From Planctomycetota bacterium (GTDB lineage: Bacteria > Planctomycetota > PLA2), in the NCBI GenBank assembly GCA_021776785.1, contig JAJFFF010000052.1:1-64000 (forward strand): 64,000 bases of DNA. Reading direction: 5' to 3'. Below the pieces are notes generated by a model, which was given only the letters and a program-made list of their open reading frames with translations, was not told the DNA's origin and did no database searches. Positions 56,723 to 64,000 of the stretch are shown in pieces (the first letter of the stretch is position 1; the number at the start of each line of letters is the position of its first letter). Both the position numbers and the translations under genes were made by a program.

Positions 56723-58971
56723 TCTTTGCTCTCTCGTTCACAAACCCGGCCTTGCTGGGCGGCATGGCGCTCGCCTCGATCCCGATCATCATCCACATCC
56801 TGAACCGGCGACGGTTTAAGACGATGGACTGGGCGGCGATGGATTTCTTGCTCCAGGCGGCGGTGCGCAACAAGCGCCGTGTGCGGCTAGAAAACCTCCT
56901 GCTCTTGGCGCTGCGAACGCTACTCGTCCTCCTGCTGATCGCAACGGTGGCGCGACCGTTCACCAAGAAAGAAGACGCACTCGCCTCGCTGTTCGGATCC
57001 GAGGGCGCGACGGAACGCGTAATCCTGCTCGATGACTCGCATTCCATGCGCGCGGGCCAGGGCAACCGCTCCGCCTTCGCCACCGGCAAGCAACTCGTCA
57101 CGCGGCTGGTGGAACGCCTGCACAAGGAGCGCGCGAACGACCGCGTGACGCTTGTGCTCGGCACTCGCCCCTATCGCGGCGGTGAAGGCTTAGCCCGTGT
57201 GGCCGTCGCGTCGGGCAACTACCGCAAACTACTGCGCAGCCTCGACACCGCACGCGCGGGCGACGGCGTGTTTCACGTGCGCCGTTCGATCGATGCGATC
57301 CTGGACGGCTATCAGGACAAGAACGCGCGTGTCGTACTGCACGTCGTGTCGGATTTTCGACGTCACGACTGGATGGGGCCGGACGGATCGCTTCTTCCGG
57401 AAGCGCGCACGGCGCTCGCGGCATTTAGCCAGCGCGGCGAAGTGCGCCTCGTCGATGTCGGCTCCAACCCGGTCGACAACATCGGCGTCGTCGGCTTGGA
57501 AGCGAGCCAGCGCGCCGTTATCGCGGGCGTGCCGACCACGTTCCGCGCGGAAGTCAAAAACTACGGGCCCGGTCCCGCATCCAACGTGCAGGTCACGTTC
57601 AAGTTCGGCGTCACGACGCTGAGCACGCGCATCGAACGCACGCTCCAACCCGGCGACGTCGCGACCGCGAAAATCGACTACGTGTTTCGCAAGGAGGGCC
57701 CGGCAACCATCGCGGCCCGCGTCCCCACCGACGTCTTGCCCGGCGACGACGAGTTTCGGCGCGTCGTGTCGGTCCGCCGCAGTGCGCACTTCCTGCTTGT
57801 CGACGGCGAGCGGGAGCAAGAAGCGTATCGCAGCGAAACCGATTTCTTAGCCGCCGCCCTCATGCCTCCGGGCAAGCGGTCGAGCGGCGTCACGGTCGAC
57901 GTCGTCACAGAACACGCGTTCAGCGGTCGCGATCTCGCGGTCTACGACGGCGTGTTCTTATGCAACGTGTATCGACTTCCGCCCGATCGCGTGAAGGCGC
58001 TCGAAGACTTCGTCCGCGCCGGCGGCGGGCTCGTGTTTTTCTTGGGCGACCAAGTCGATCCGCAGGTCTACAACGCCACGTTCTATGGGCGCGGCGCGAA
58101 CGCGGGCAAGATGCTCCTTCCGCTTTACCTGCGCGACGTCGAGGGCTCGACGCGTGACTACGTGCACCTCGGCGCCCCGGATCTCGACCATCCCGTGACG
58201 CGTTTTCTGCGCGGCATCAACCCGATCATTTTCCGGACAGTCTCGGTGCAACGTTATGTGCGCGGAGACGTGCCCTCGCAGGGCGAAGCACGCGTTATTT
58301 TGAGCTACGGCGATGAAGAAGGGCTGCCGGCGATTGCCGAGAAGAGCTACGGCGACGGTCGCGTGTTGCTGTTCACGACAGCGGCCGACGACGAGTGGTC
58401 GGACTTCACACGTTCGCCGCTCTACCTCATGTTGCTCCACGAAACCGTGAAGTACGTGGTGCGGCCTGACGCCAGCGACTCCACGATCTTTGTCGGTACA
58501 CCCATCTCGATTCCGTACGAACCGGCGAAGATGGGACCGCGCGTCGGCATCGTCCCCCCCGCGGCCCTCGGCGGGAGTGAGATTCGACTTACGTCGGCGC
58601 AGGACAAAATCACCAAAAAACTCAGCTACACGTTCGTGAAAACCGACGCGGCGGGTTTCTATACGCTCAAAACGCGAACGCCGGAAGGCGAGTCGGTGGA
58701 GCGACCGATCGCCGTCAACGTCAACCCCGTCGAAGGCAATCTCAAGCGCGCGGATCTAAACGCGCTCGCGGCGTTGCCGGGAGTGACGTTGGAGCGGGCC
58801 ACTGAAGACGCGGCGCTGCAAACCGACGACAGTGACCGCACGGAATTCTGGCGCACCCTCGTCTATCTCATGATTGCAGTCGCCGCGCTGGAGACGTTCC
58901 TCGCATGGCGGTTCGGCCACCATAAGAAAGAGGGCATCGCGGCCAAAGGGAAGCAGGTGTTTGTCCGATGA
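56719..58971 (+). CDS. BatA-type membrane protein with VWA domain
   Basis: 750 aa. The N-terminus has the BatA double-transmembrane signature (FTNPALLGGMALASIPIIIHILNRRRF and LLLLALRTLLVLLLIATVARPF). A VWA domain follows with the DDSHSM metal site (DxSxS). The middle contains beta-sandwich modules; around residues 350-430 there is a Rossmann-like segment (HFLLVDGE, VFLCNVYRLP, FVRAGGGLVFFLGDQ) reminiscent of the glutamine-amidotransferase-like domain of these proteins; the last helix is near the C-terminus (LVYLMIAVAALETFLAW). Overlaps both neighbours by 4 nt. Confidence 0.88.
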   Translation: MIFALSFTNPALLGGMALASIPIIIHILNRRRFKTMDWAAMDFLLQAAVRNKRRVRLENLLLLALRTLLVLLLIATVARPFTKKEDALASLFGSEGATERVILLDDSHSMRAGQGNRSAFATGKQLVTRLVERLHKERANDRVTLVLGTRPYRGGEGLARVAVASGNYRKLLRSLDTARAGDGVFHVRRSIDAILDGYQDKNARVVLHVVSDFRRHDWMGPDGSLLPEARTALAAFSQRGEVRLVDVGSNPVDNIGVVGLEASQRAVIAGVPTTFRAEVKNYGPGPASNVQVTFKFGVTTLSTRIERTLQPGDVATAKIDYVFRKEGPATIAARVPTDVLPGDDEFRRVVSVRRSAHFLLVDGEREQEAYRSETDFLAAALMPPGKRSSGVTVDVVTEHAFSGRDLAVYDGVFLCNVYRLPPDRVKALEDFVRAGGGLVFFLGDQVDPQVYNATFYGRGANAGKMLLPLYLRDVEGSTRDYVHLGAPDLDHPVTRFLRGINPIIFRTVSVQRYVRGDVPSQGEARVILSYGDEEGLPAIAEKSYGDGRVLLFTTAADDEWSDFTRSPLYLMLLHETVKYVVRPDASDSTIFVGTPISIPYEPAKMGPRVGIVPPAALGGSEIRLTSAQDKITKKLSYTFVKTDAAGFYTLKTRTPEGESVERPIAVNVNPVEGNLKRADLNALAALPGVTLERATEDAALQTDDSDRTEFWRTLVYLMIAVAALETFLAWRFGHHKKEGIAAKGKQVFVR

Positions 58972-61463
58972 GCGATTGGCTCAAGACCCTCCTCGGTGTC
59001 GATGCGACCGACATTCCGGAAGGCGCCTCCACTTCATTTGAGTTCGCCAACCTCCCGCGCGGATCGGCGGGACTGCTGTTGCTCCTCGCCGCTGTCGTGT
59101 TGATCGGCGGTGTGTTTTGGATCTACCGCCGCGAAGGCACGGCGTCATCGCGGACCAAGTTCGGTCTCGCGACGCTCCGCGCGCTGGTTCTGCTCTGCGC
59201 CTTCATTCTGATTCTTGAGCCGGTCCTCGCGGTGGATCAGGTCGAAGAGATCGACAAGAGCACGATCGTGTTGATCGACTCGTCGCTTTCGATGACGACG
59301 AAAGATCGGTACGCGGACGCCGCCGCGCGGGCCAAAATCTTTAACCGCATCGCCCGCAATCCCGCCGAGTTGATGCGCTATCAGATCGTCAACCAAGCGT
59401 TGGACAAGTCGGACTTGATTCCGATGCTCGCACGGCAAAACCGCGTCATCGTGTATCCGTTCCACCGCGTCATCGGTGCGCCGCAGGTCTTTGAACGTGT
59501 TGTCGACAACACGCCGCTCAACGTGCTGGCGGACGTGGACCTCACCACCAAAGAGGCGCGGCTCGAAGGCGCGCAGGGCACCGATCTCGGCGGAGCGATT
59601 CGTCAGGCCGTCGAAGAGGTCGGCTCCGACCGCATCGCCGCAATCATCGTGATTTCGGACGGGCGCACCAACCTGGGCGCGCCCGCCGCCGACGTCGCGC
59701 TCTTCCTGCGCAACAAGGACCTGCGCCTGCACACCGTGACCGTCGGTCAAGCGGAGATCCCGCGCAACCTACGCGTCGTCGCGCTTGCGGGCCCGGACCG
59801 CATTTTCCGAAACGATCCGGTCAGCTTTGAAGTGCAGGTCTCGAGCCAGAGCTACGCGGGCTCGACGGTTTACTTCGAGCGCCGCTACACCGACGGCTCC
59901 ACGGACTGGGCCGCGATCGACTCCAAGGTCGTTGGCTTCGAGGACTCGAAGAAACCAGTCGATCTCAAATTCACTGACCGGCCGCCGCGCGTTGGCACCG
60001 TCGAGTACCGCGCGTACATGGAGTTGGAGCCGGACGAATCCAACCCCAAGGACAACGAAAAGACGTTCCCGGCGACCGTCGTAGACGAAAAAGCGAAGGT
60101 GCTCCTCGTCTCCGGCGCGCCCGCGCACGAGTACTACGCGATCAAGAACGTCTTGCTGCGCGACCGCACGATTCAACTCGCGAGCTTCCTGCAAAACGCC
60201 GACCCGGAGTTCCCGCAGGACGGCAACATCTCGCTGAAGACGCTGCCGCAAAACGAGAAGGAACTGTTTGCGTTTGACGTTGTGATTTTGCACGACCCGA
60301 ACGGCGAGAAGATGCCGCCCAACTGGCCGGCGATGCTGAAGAACTTTGTAGCCACGCATCGCGGCGGGCTGTGTTTCGTCGCCGGCAACAAATTCACGCT
60401 CAACCTCGTCCGCACGAACAAGTCGGAAGAGGACAACGACCTGACCGGCCTGCTCCCCGTCGTGCTCGACTTGGACCGCGCGGACATGCCGGGCATCGGC
60501 GTGGGCTACGGCGGCTACTTCGAGACCCCGTGGCGCATGGTTCCCGAGGCCGCGGCGTTCATGCACCCGGCCACGCGCTTTGGCAATCCCCAACGCGTGC
60601 GCACGCTGGTGTGGGATCGCCTGCCCGTGTTTTACTGGATGTTTCCGGTGCTTCGCGCGAAGCCCGGTGCGACCGTTCTCGCGCGCACCGACGATCCGCG
60701 CGAAGTCGTCGAGCCCTACGGGGCGCGGCCAGTCCTGGCCGTGCAGCGTTTCGGCGGCGGACGCGTGATGTTTTTGGCGGCCGATGAAACGCATCGCTGG
60801 CGTTCGGTGGCCGAAGATGTGTTCGATCGATTCTGGATTCAGTCCACCCGCTATCTCCTGGAGGGGCGCCACGCCGGGGCGCGTCGCCGCTTCCGCGTCT
60901 ACCTCGATCGCGAACTCGTCGATCTCGGCGACGCCGTGCGCATCCAAGCCGAAGTGTTCGACGAAGCTTTCGAGCCCATGGAAACCGACGCCGTGGACCT
61001 AGAGATCTTGGGCCCGCTGGATGGTGAGGGCACCGCGCCGACGCTCGACCTCAAACTCGTTGCGGTCGAGAACAAGCCGGGCCACTACACCGGATCGTTT
61101 TCGCCGCCGGCACCGGGTGACTACGAGGTGCGCGCCGGCGACAAGCGCTATCGTCCGAAGCCCGCCGAAGGTCCGGACAGTCCTGCCGCCAAGTTTGCGG
61201 CGGAGTTGCCCGACCGCGAAATGGGCGACGTGCGCGCGGACCGCACGCTCATGGGTGACATCGCGGCGCGGACGCGCGGAATCGCGCCCGGCATTCACGA
61301 ACTCGAGAAACTAAGCGACGAGAAGTTGATCCCGCCGGCATCGGAACGCGTTGTCACGCAAGGCAAACCGATTCCGCTCTGGGATACCTGGACCACGATT
61401 ATTGTGATTTTGACGCTCCTGTGCGCCGAGTGGATTCTGCGCAAGGCCTACCGGATGGTGTGA
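58968..61463 (+). CDS. Membrane VWA / GATase1-like protein
   Basis: 831 aa. Two N-terminal helices (LLLLLAAVVLIGGVFWIY and LRALVLLCAFILILEPVL), then a VWA domain with IDSSLSM (DxSxS) and TDLGGAIRQAVEEV, beta-sandwich modules, then a Rossmann-like GATase1-type domain (KVLLVSGAPAHEYYAIKNVLL, FDVVILHDP, THRGGLCFVAGNKF, FGGGRVMFLAADETHRW) and a final helix (TTIIVILTLLCAEWIL). Its ATG overlaps the upstream TGA, and its TGA overlaps the next ATG (TGATG). Probably forms a membrane complex with the BatA and DUF58 proteins. Confidence 0.85.
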   Translation: MSDWLKTLLGVDATDIPEGASTSFEFANLPRGSAGLLLLLAAVVLIGGVFWIYRREGTASSRTKFGLATLRALVLLCAFILILEPVLAVDQVEEIDKSTIVLIDSSLSMTTKDRYADAAARAKIFNRIARNPAELMRYQIVNQALDKSDLIPMLARQNRVIVYPFHRVIGAPQVFERVVDNTPLNVLADVDLTTKEARLEGAQGTDLGGAIRQAVEEVGSDRIAAIIVISDGRTNLGAPAADVALFLRNKDLRLHTVTVGQAEIPRNLRVVALAGPDRIFRNDPVSFEVQVSSQSYAGSTVYFERRYTDGSTDWAAIDSKVVGFEDSKKPVDLKFTDRPPRVGTVEYRAYMELEPDESNPKDNEKTFPATVVDEKAKVLLVSGAPAHEYYAIKNVLLRDRTIQLASFLQNADPEFPQDGNISLKTLPQNEKELFAFDVVILHDPNGEKMPPNWPAMLKNFVATHRGGLCFVAGNKFTLNLVRTNKSEEDNDLTGLLPVVLDLDRADMPGIGVGYGGYFETPWRMVPEAAAFMHPATRFGNPQRVRTLVWDRLPVFYWMFPVLRAKPGATVLARTDDPREVVEPYGARPVLAVQRFGGGRVMFLAADETHRWRSVAEDVFDRFWIQSTRYLLEGRHAGARRRFRVYLDRELVDLGDAVRIQAEVFDEAFEPMETDAVDLEILGPLDGEGTAPTLDLKLVAVENKPGHYTGSFSPPAPGDYEVRAGDKRYRPKPAEGPDSPAAKFAAELPDREMGDVRADRTLMGDIAARTRGIAPGIHELEKLSDEKLIPPASERVVTQGKPIPLWDTWTTIIVILTLLCAEWILRKAYRMV

Positions 61464-63622
61464 TGGCTGAACTCGACTCAATCCGTCGCAAGCTCAAGGA
61501 GCTCCGCTCCAGCGTCTCTAACGCGCTCATGCTCGAAGGCGGGGGCCGCGTTGCCCTCGCGTTGCTCGGCATCGTCGTTGTGAGTTTCGCCCTGGATCGT
61601 TTTTTTAAGCTCGAACAGTCGGCGCGCGGAGTCTTGTTGCTCGCGTTTCTCGGCGTGCTCGGCTACTTGGTGTGGCGCTACTTGGTCAAACGCGCGCAGG
61701 GCGTGCCCGGTGAAGACCCGTTGGCGATCGCCGTCGAGCGGCGCTTCCCCGAACTCAATGACCGCCTCATCTCCGCGCTGCAACTTGCGCGCGAAGACAA
61801 TCCCGAGCGTTACGGCATGTCGCCCGACCTCGTCCAAGACGCCATCGCGGAAGCGGTGGATCCCGTCTCAAAGATCAGTTTTCGCGACGTGATCGCGGTG
61901 GACAAGGTTTGGAAGATGGCCGGTGCCGGCGCGCTCGCGATCGGCCTGCTCGCCGCCGGTGCCATGGCCGACAAGGAATCGGCAGGCATCTGGTTTGAGC
62001 GCAACGTTTTGCTGCGCGACACGCGCTGGCCGCAAAAAACCTATCTCGAAGTCGATCCGGATCAGTTCCCGCAAGGCGTCGCGAGCATCGTGCGCGGTGC
62101 GGATCTTGTCGTCGTCGCACGCAGCGTCGGCGAAGTGCATCCGGCCAAGGTAACGATCGTCTTCGAGGACAGCGAAGGGGATCGCGGCACGGCCACGATG
62201 AAGACGGACGTCGCCGGACGCATGTACCGCTACGAATTCCGGCAGATTGGGTTCCCGATCACCTTTCACTTGGAAGGCGGCGACGAAGTCACCAAGTCGT
62301 ACCGCATCGAGCTACTCGATCCGCCCGAAGTGAACACCCACGAAATCATCGTCGGGTTTCCGGCGTACGCCGAACGCGAGCCCGTAACGATCAACCTCGC
62401 CGCGGGCGACCCCGAAATGTTGCGTGGTGGCTTCTTGACCATCCGCGGCACGTCCACCAAGTCGTTGGCAAAAGCCGAACTCATCTTGGGGCAGCTCGAA
62501 AACAGCGCCACCGAGATGAAGCTCATCGGCGACAAGTCTTTTGAGATCACGTTTCATCCCGACGAGTCAACGCTGGCCGGCATTCGGTTGCGCGACCGCG
62601 ATGGACTCTCGAACCCGGCGTTGTCGCCCAGCTTTTTTATCCGCGTTCTCGACGATCGCGCCCCGAAGGTGCGGTTACTAAAGCGCGGCATCGGCTCCAT
62701 GGTCGTTCCGGGGGCTGTGATTCCATACACCGTGCGCATCAACGACGACGTGAAGGTCCTGACCGGCCGGCTGGAAGCCATCAAGAGCGCCGGCGATCGC
62801 GAGGCTCCGACACCGAAGTTGATTCCGATCGATCCGAGCCAGTTGGGCGTCGCGTCCGCCGAGCTGGAAGGCATGCTGGAGCTGGGTCCGCTGGACCTAA
62901 ACCCCGGCGCGTTCCTTGCGCTGCGTGCGTTCGTCAAAGACAACGCGGAGCCGGAAGCGCACGAATCCAAGTCGGATCCGTTGACCGTAAAAGTCGTCAC
63001 GCTTGAAGAGCTGTTTCAGGACTTGTTGCGGCGCCAGCAGGAACAGCGCTCGTTGTTTGAGGAATTGATCAAACGCGAGAAGCGCGTCCGCGATCGCTTG
63101 CTTGACCTGTCGGACGCCCGCCCCGATACCGCCGATGAAATGCGCGCGGCCATCGAGAGCCAGGGCCAGGACCAGCGCGAGATCATGCGGCGCGTGCGAT
63201 CGATCGAACGCAGCATGCGTCAGATTCTCGACGAGATGCTCTACAACCGCATCTACGACCAAAACCGCATCCGCGAGTTGCGCGACAAGGTGGTTGGCAG
63301 TCTCGCGAACTTGCGCGAACAAGTCATGAACGACCACGCCGATCTCTTGGACAACGCCGCGCAACGCGCCGACTCGCTCGCGATTCCCGGCAACGACGCG
63401 GACGAGCTCGAAGCCAGCTATCAGGGTGTGATCCGGGCGATGGAAACGGTGCTCGCCCGCATGGTCAAGGTCGAAGGGTTCACCGAGATCGTCGAGCGAA
63501 TCCGCGGCATTCTCGATGTGCACAAGGGTGTGAGCAACGCCACGAAGAAGGCGCTCGATCGCAAGCTCGAGAACCTGTTTGAACCGGACGACGACGAGAA
63601 TAAAAAAGACGGCGACGGTTAG
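61463..63622 (+). CDS. DUF4175-like membrane protein
   Basis: 719 aa. Two N-terminal helices (VALALLGIVVVSFALDRFF and VLLLAFLGVLGYLVWRYLV) and a third at about residue 155 (GAGALAIGLLAAGAMA), then a large periplasmic part with Ig-like modules (THEIIVGFPAYAEREPV) and a long coiled-coil C-terminus (LFQDLLRRQQEQRSLFEELIKREKRVRDRLLDL) ending in an acidic tail. This is the DUF4175-type architecture that accompanies MoxR/DUF58/BatA genes. Start set at ATG 61463 by the TGATG overlap. Confidence 0.8.
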   Translation: MAELDSIRRKLKELRSSVSNALMLEGGGRVALALLGIVVVSFALDRFFKLEQSARGVLLLAFLGVLGYLVWRYLVKRAQGVPGEDPLAIAVERRFPELNDRLISALQLAREDNPERYGMSPDLVQDAIAEAVDPVSKISFRDVIAVDKVWKMAGAGALAIGLLAAGAMADKESAGIWFERNVLLRDTRWPQKTYLEVDPDQFPQGVASIVRGADLVVVARSVGEVHPAKVTIVFEDSEGDRGTATMKTDVAGRMYRYEFRQIGFPITFHLEGGDEVTKSYRIELLDPPEVNTHEIIVGFPAYAEREPVTINLAAGDPEMLRGGFLTIRGTSTKSLAKAELILGQLENSATEMKLIGDKSFEITFHPDESTLAGIRLRDRDGLSNPALSPSFFIRVLDDRAPKVRLLKRGIGSMVVPGAVIPYTVRINDDVKVLTGRLEAIKSAGDREAPTPKLIPIDPSQLGVASAELEGMLELGPLDLNPGAFLALRAFVKDNAEPEAHESKSDPLTVKVVTLEELFQDLLRRQQEQRSLFEELIKREKRVRDRLLDLSDARPDTADEMRAAIESQGQDQREIMRRVRSIERSMRQILDEMLYNRIYDQNRIRELRDKVVGSLANLREQVMNDHADLLDNAAQRADSLAIPGNDADELEASYQGVIRAMETVLARMVKVEGFTEIVERIRGILDVHKGVSNATKKALDRKLENLFEPDDDENKKDGDG

Positions 63623-63735
63623 TTTCGCCGGTAGTGCCGCTCGCGCGCGGCATGCAGGCGGCGCGAGGAGCCGGTGTGGTTGAAGCGGCGCCGTCGATGG
63701 CGGGCCGCGCCGCGACACACCCGCGCTGCTTTCGT

Positions 63736-63741
63736 TACGAT
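63736..63741 (+). promoter_or_regulatory. -10 element of the 3'-terminal gene
   Basis: TACGAT; the GTG at 63763 is 21 nt further on and has AAGGAG in front of it, so the mRNA has a leader. Confidence 0.35.
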
Positions 63742-63762
63742 GCGGCGCAAGGAGACATTGCT

Positions 63763-64000
63763 GTGCGCGTCATCGTTAGTTGCGTTCTCTTCGCCGCTCT
63801 CGCGGTCGGTCAGAACAAAAAAACCGTCGTCGGGACGTGGAACGGAACGCTCACGGTTCCTGGCCAAAAGATCCCGGTCGTCATTCACCTGCGGCGCGAG
63901 AAAGGCGGCACCCTCGGCGCCACCATGGATAGTCGGTTGCAGGGCGTCAAGGGCATCGCGGTTACGTCGGCGGCTTTCGACGCCGACACGCGCGCGCTGT
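63763..64000 (+). CDS. Secreted protein, 5' part only (alpha/beta-hydrolase-type N-terminal domain)
   Basis: The gene runs off the window; 79 residues are visible from the GTG at 63763 (AAGGAG 8 nt before it). Signal peptide of about 17 residues (VLFAALAVGQ), then VVGTWNGTLTVPGQKIPVVIHL and TLGATMDSRLQGVKGIAV. This G-x-W-x-G-x-L ... (T/A)-x-(D)-S-x-x-Q-G pattern is the beta domain that commonly precedes an alpha/beta hydrolase in secreted proteins of planctomycetes and Bacteroidetes. Whether the hydrolase domain follows cannot be seen. Confidence 0.65.
   Translation, partial: MRVIVSCVLFAALAVGQNKKTVVGTWNGTLTVPGQKIPVVIHLRREKGGTLGATMDSRLQGVKGIAVTSAAFDADTRAL

Noticed and set aside
59769..60947. 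392-codon minus-strand frame under the VWA/GATase-like gene
   Set aside because: Antisense shadow.

Overview
The window is GC-rich, densely coded DNA from a Gram-negative-type bacterium. It holds no phage, insertion sequence, CRISPR, rRNA or tRNA that I could recognise. The gene content points to Planctomycetota or a closely similar deep-branching lineage. The main reasons are a MoxR/DUF58/BatA/VWA/DUF4175 super-operon, a giant secreted PQQ-propeller/TPR protein beside a squalene-cyclase-fold protein, several secreted HEAT-repeat proteins, three DUF4388 (PATAN) proteins, and many secreted or lipoprotein products without clear homologues. The phylum is an inference.

Layout. 0.1-5.2 kb: small membrane protein, nadC, a MarR regulator lying inside an antisense helix-hairpin-helix ORF, and a K+-dependent-type membrane pyrophosphatase (hppA) with a strong terminator. 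5.7-8.5 kb: two tandem secreted paralogues ending in DnaJ-like cysteine knuckles. 8.9-13.2 kb: rsfS, a lipoprotein, a DinG/XPD-type helicase, two DUF4388 proteins and an AbrB-like protein. 13.3-17.2 kb: three tandem paralogous zinc-ribbon lipoproteins and an SdrD-B-like secreted protein. 17.3-24 kb: acs, mutY, moeA, a secreted peptidase-MA-like protein and an anchored protein. 24.2-30.7 kb: DUF4388-TPR protein, carboxypeptidase-regulatory-like protein, OmpR-type two-component pair, membrane protein.

30.8-36.6 kb is the most interesting part. A tightly coupled operon runs sdhC-sdhA-sdhB, then an Lgt-like integral membrane protein, then a radical SAM protein of the MJ0619/tetraether-synthase type, then a small membrane protein. 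A paralogue of that last protein stands alone at 38.2 kb. I read this as a candidate membrane-lipid-modifying module attached to the succinate dehydrogenase/fumarate reductase genes.

36.6-48.9 kb: parallel-beta-helix lipoprotein, two paralogous HEAT proteins, DUF72 protein, RNase HIII, a further HEAT protein, LysR regulator, MFS transporter. 49-63.6 kb: the PQQ/TPR giant, the cyclase-fold protein and the MoxR-DUF58-BatA-VWA-DUF4175 operon. The window ends inside a secreted protein gene.

A genome-style signal runs through the whole window. At least sixteen genes have a TAnnnT-like (occasionally GATAAT or CATACT) -10 hexamer ending only 6-8 nt before the start codon and no Shine-Dalgarno sequence, as expected for leaderless mRNAs. 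Genes with a clear Shine-Dalgarno have the hexamer further away. This pattern also fixes several uncertain starts, many of them GTG.
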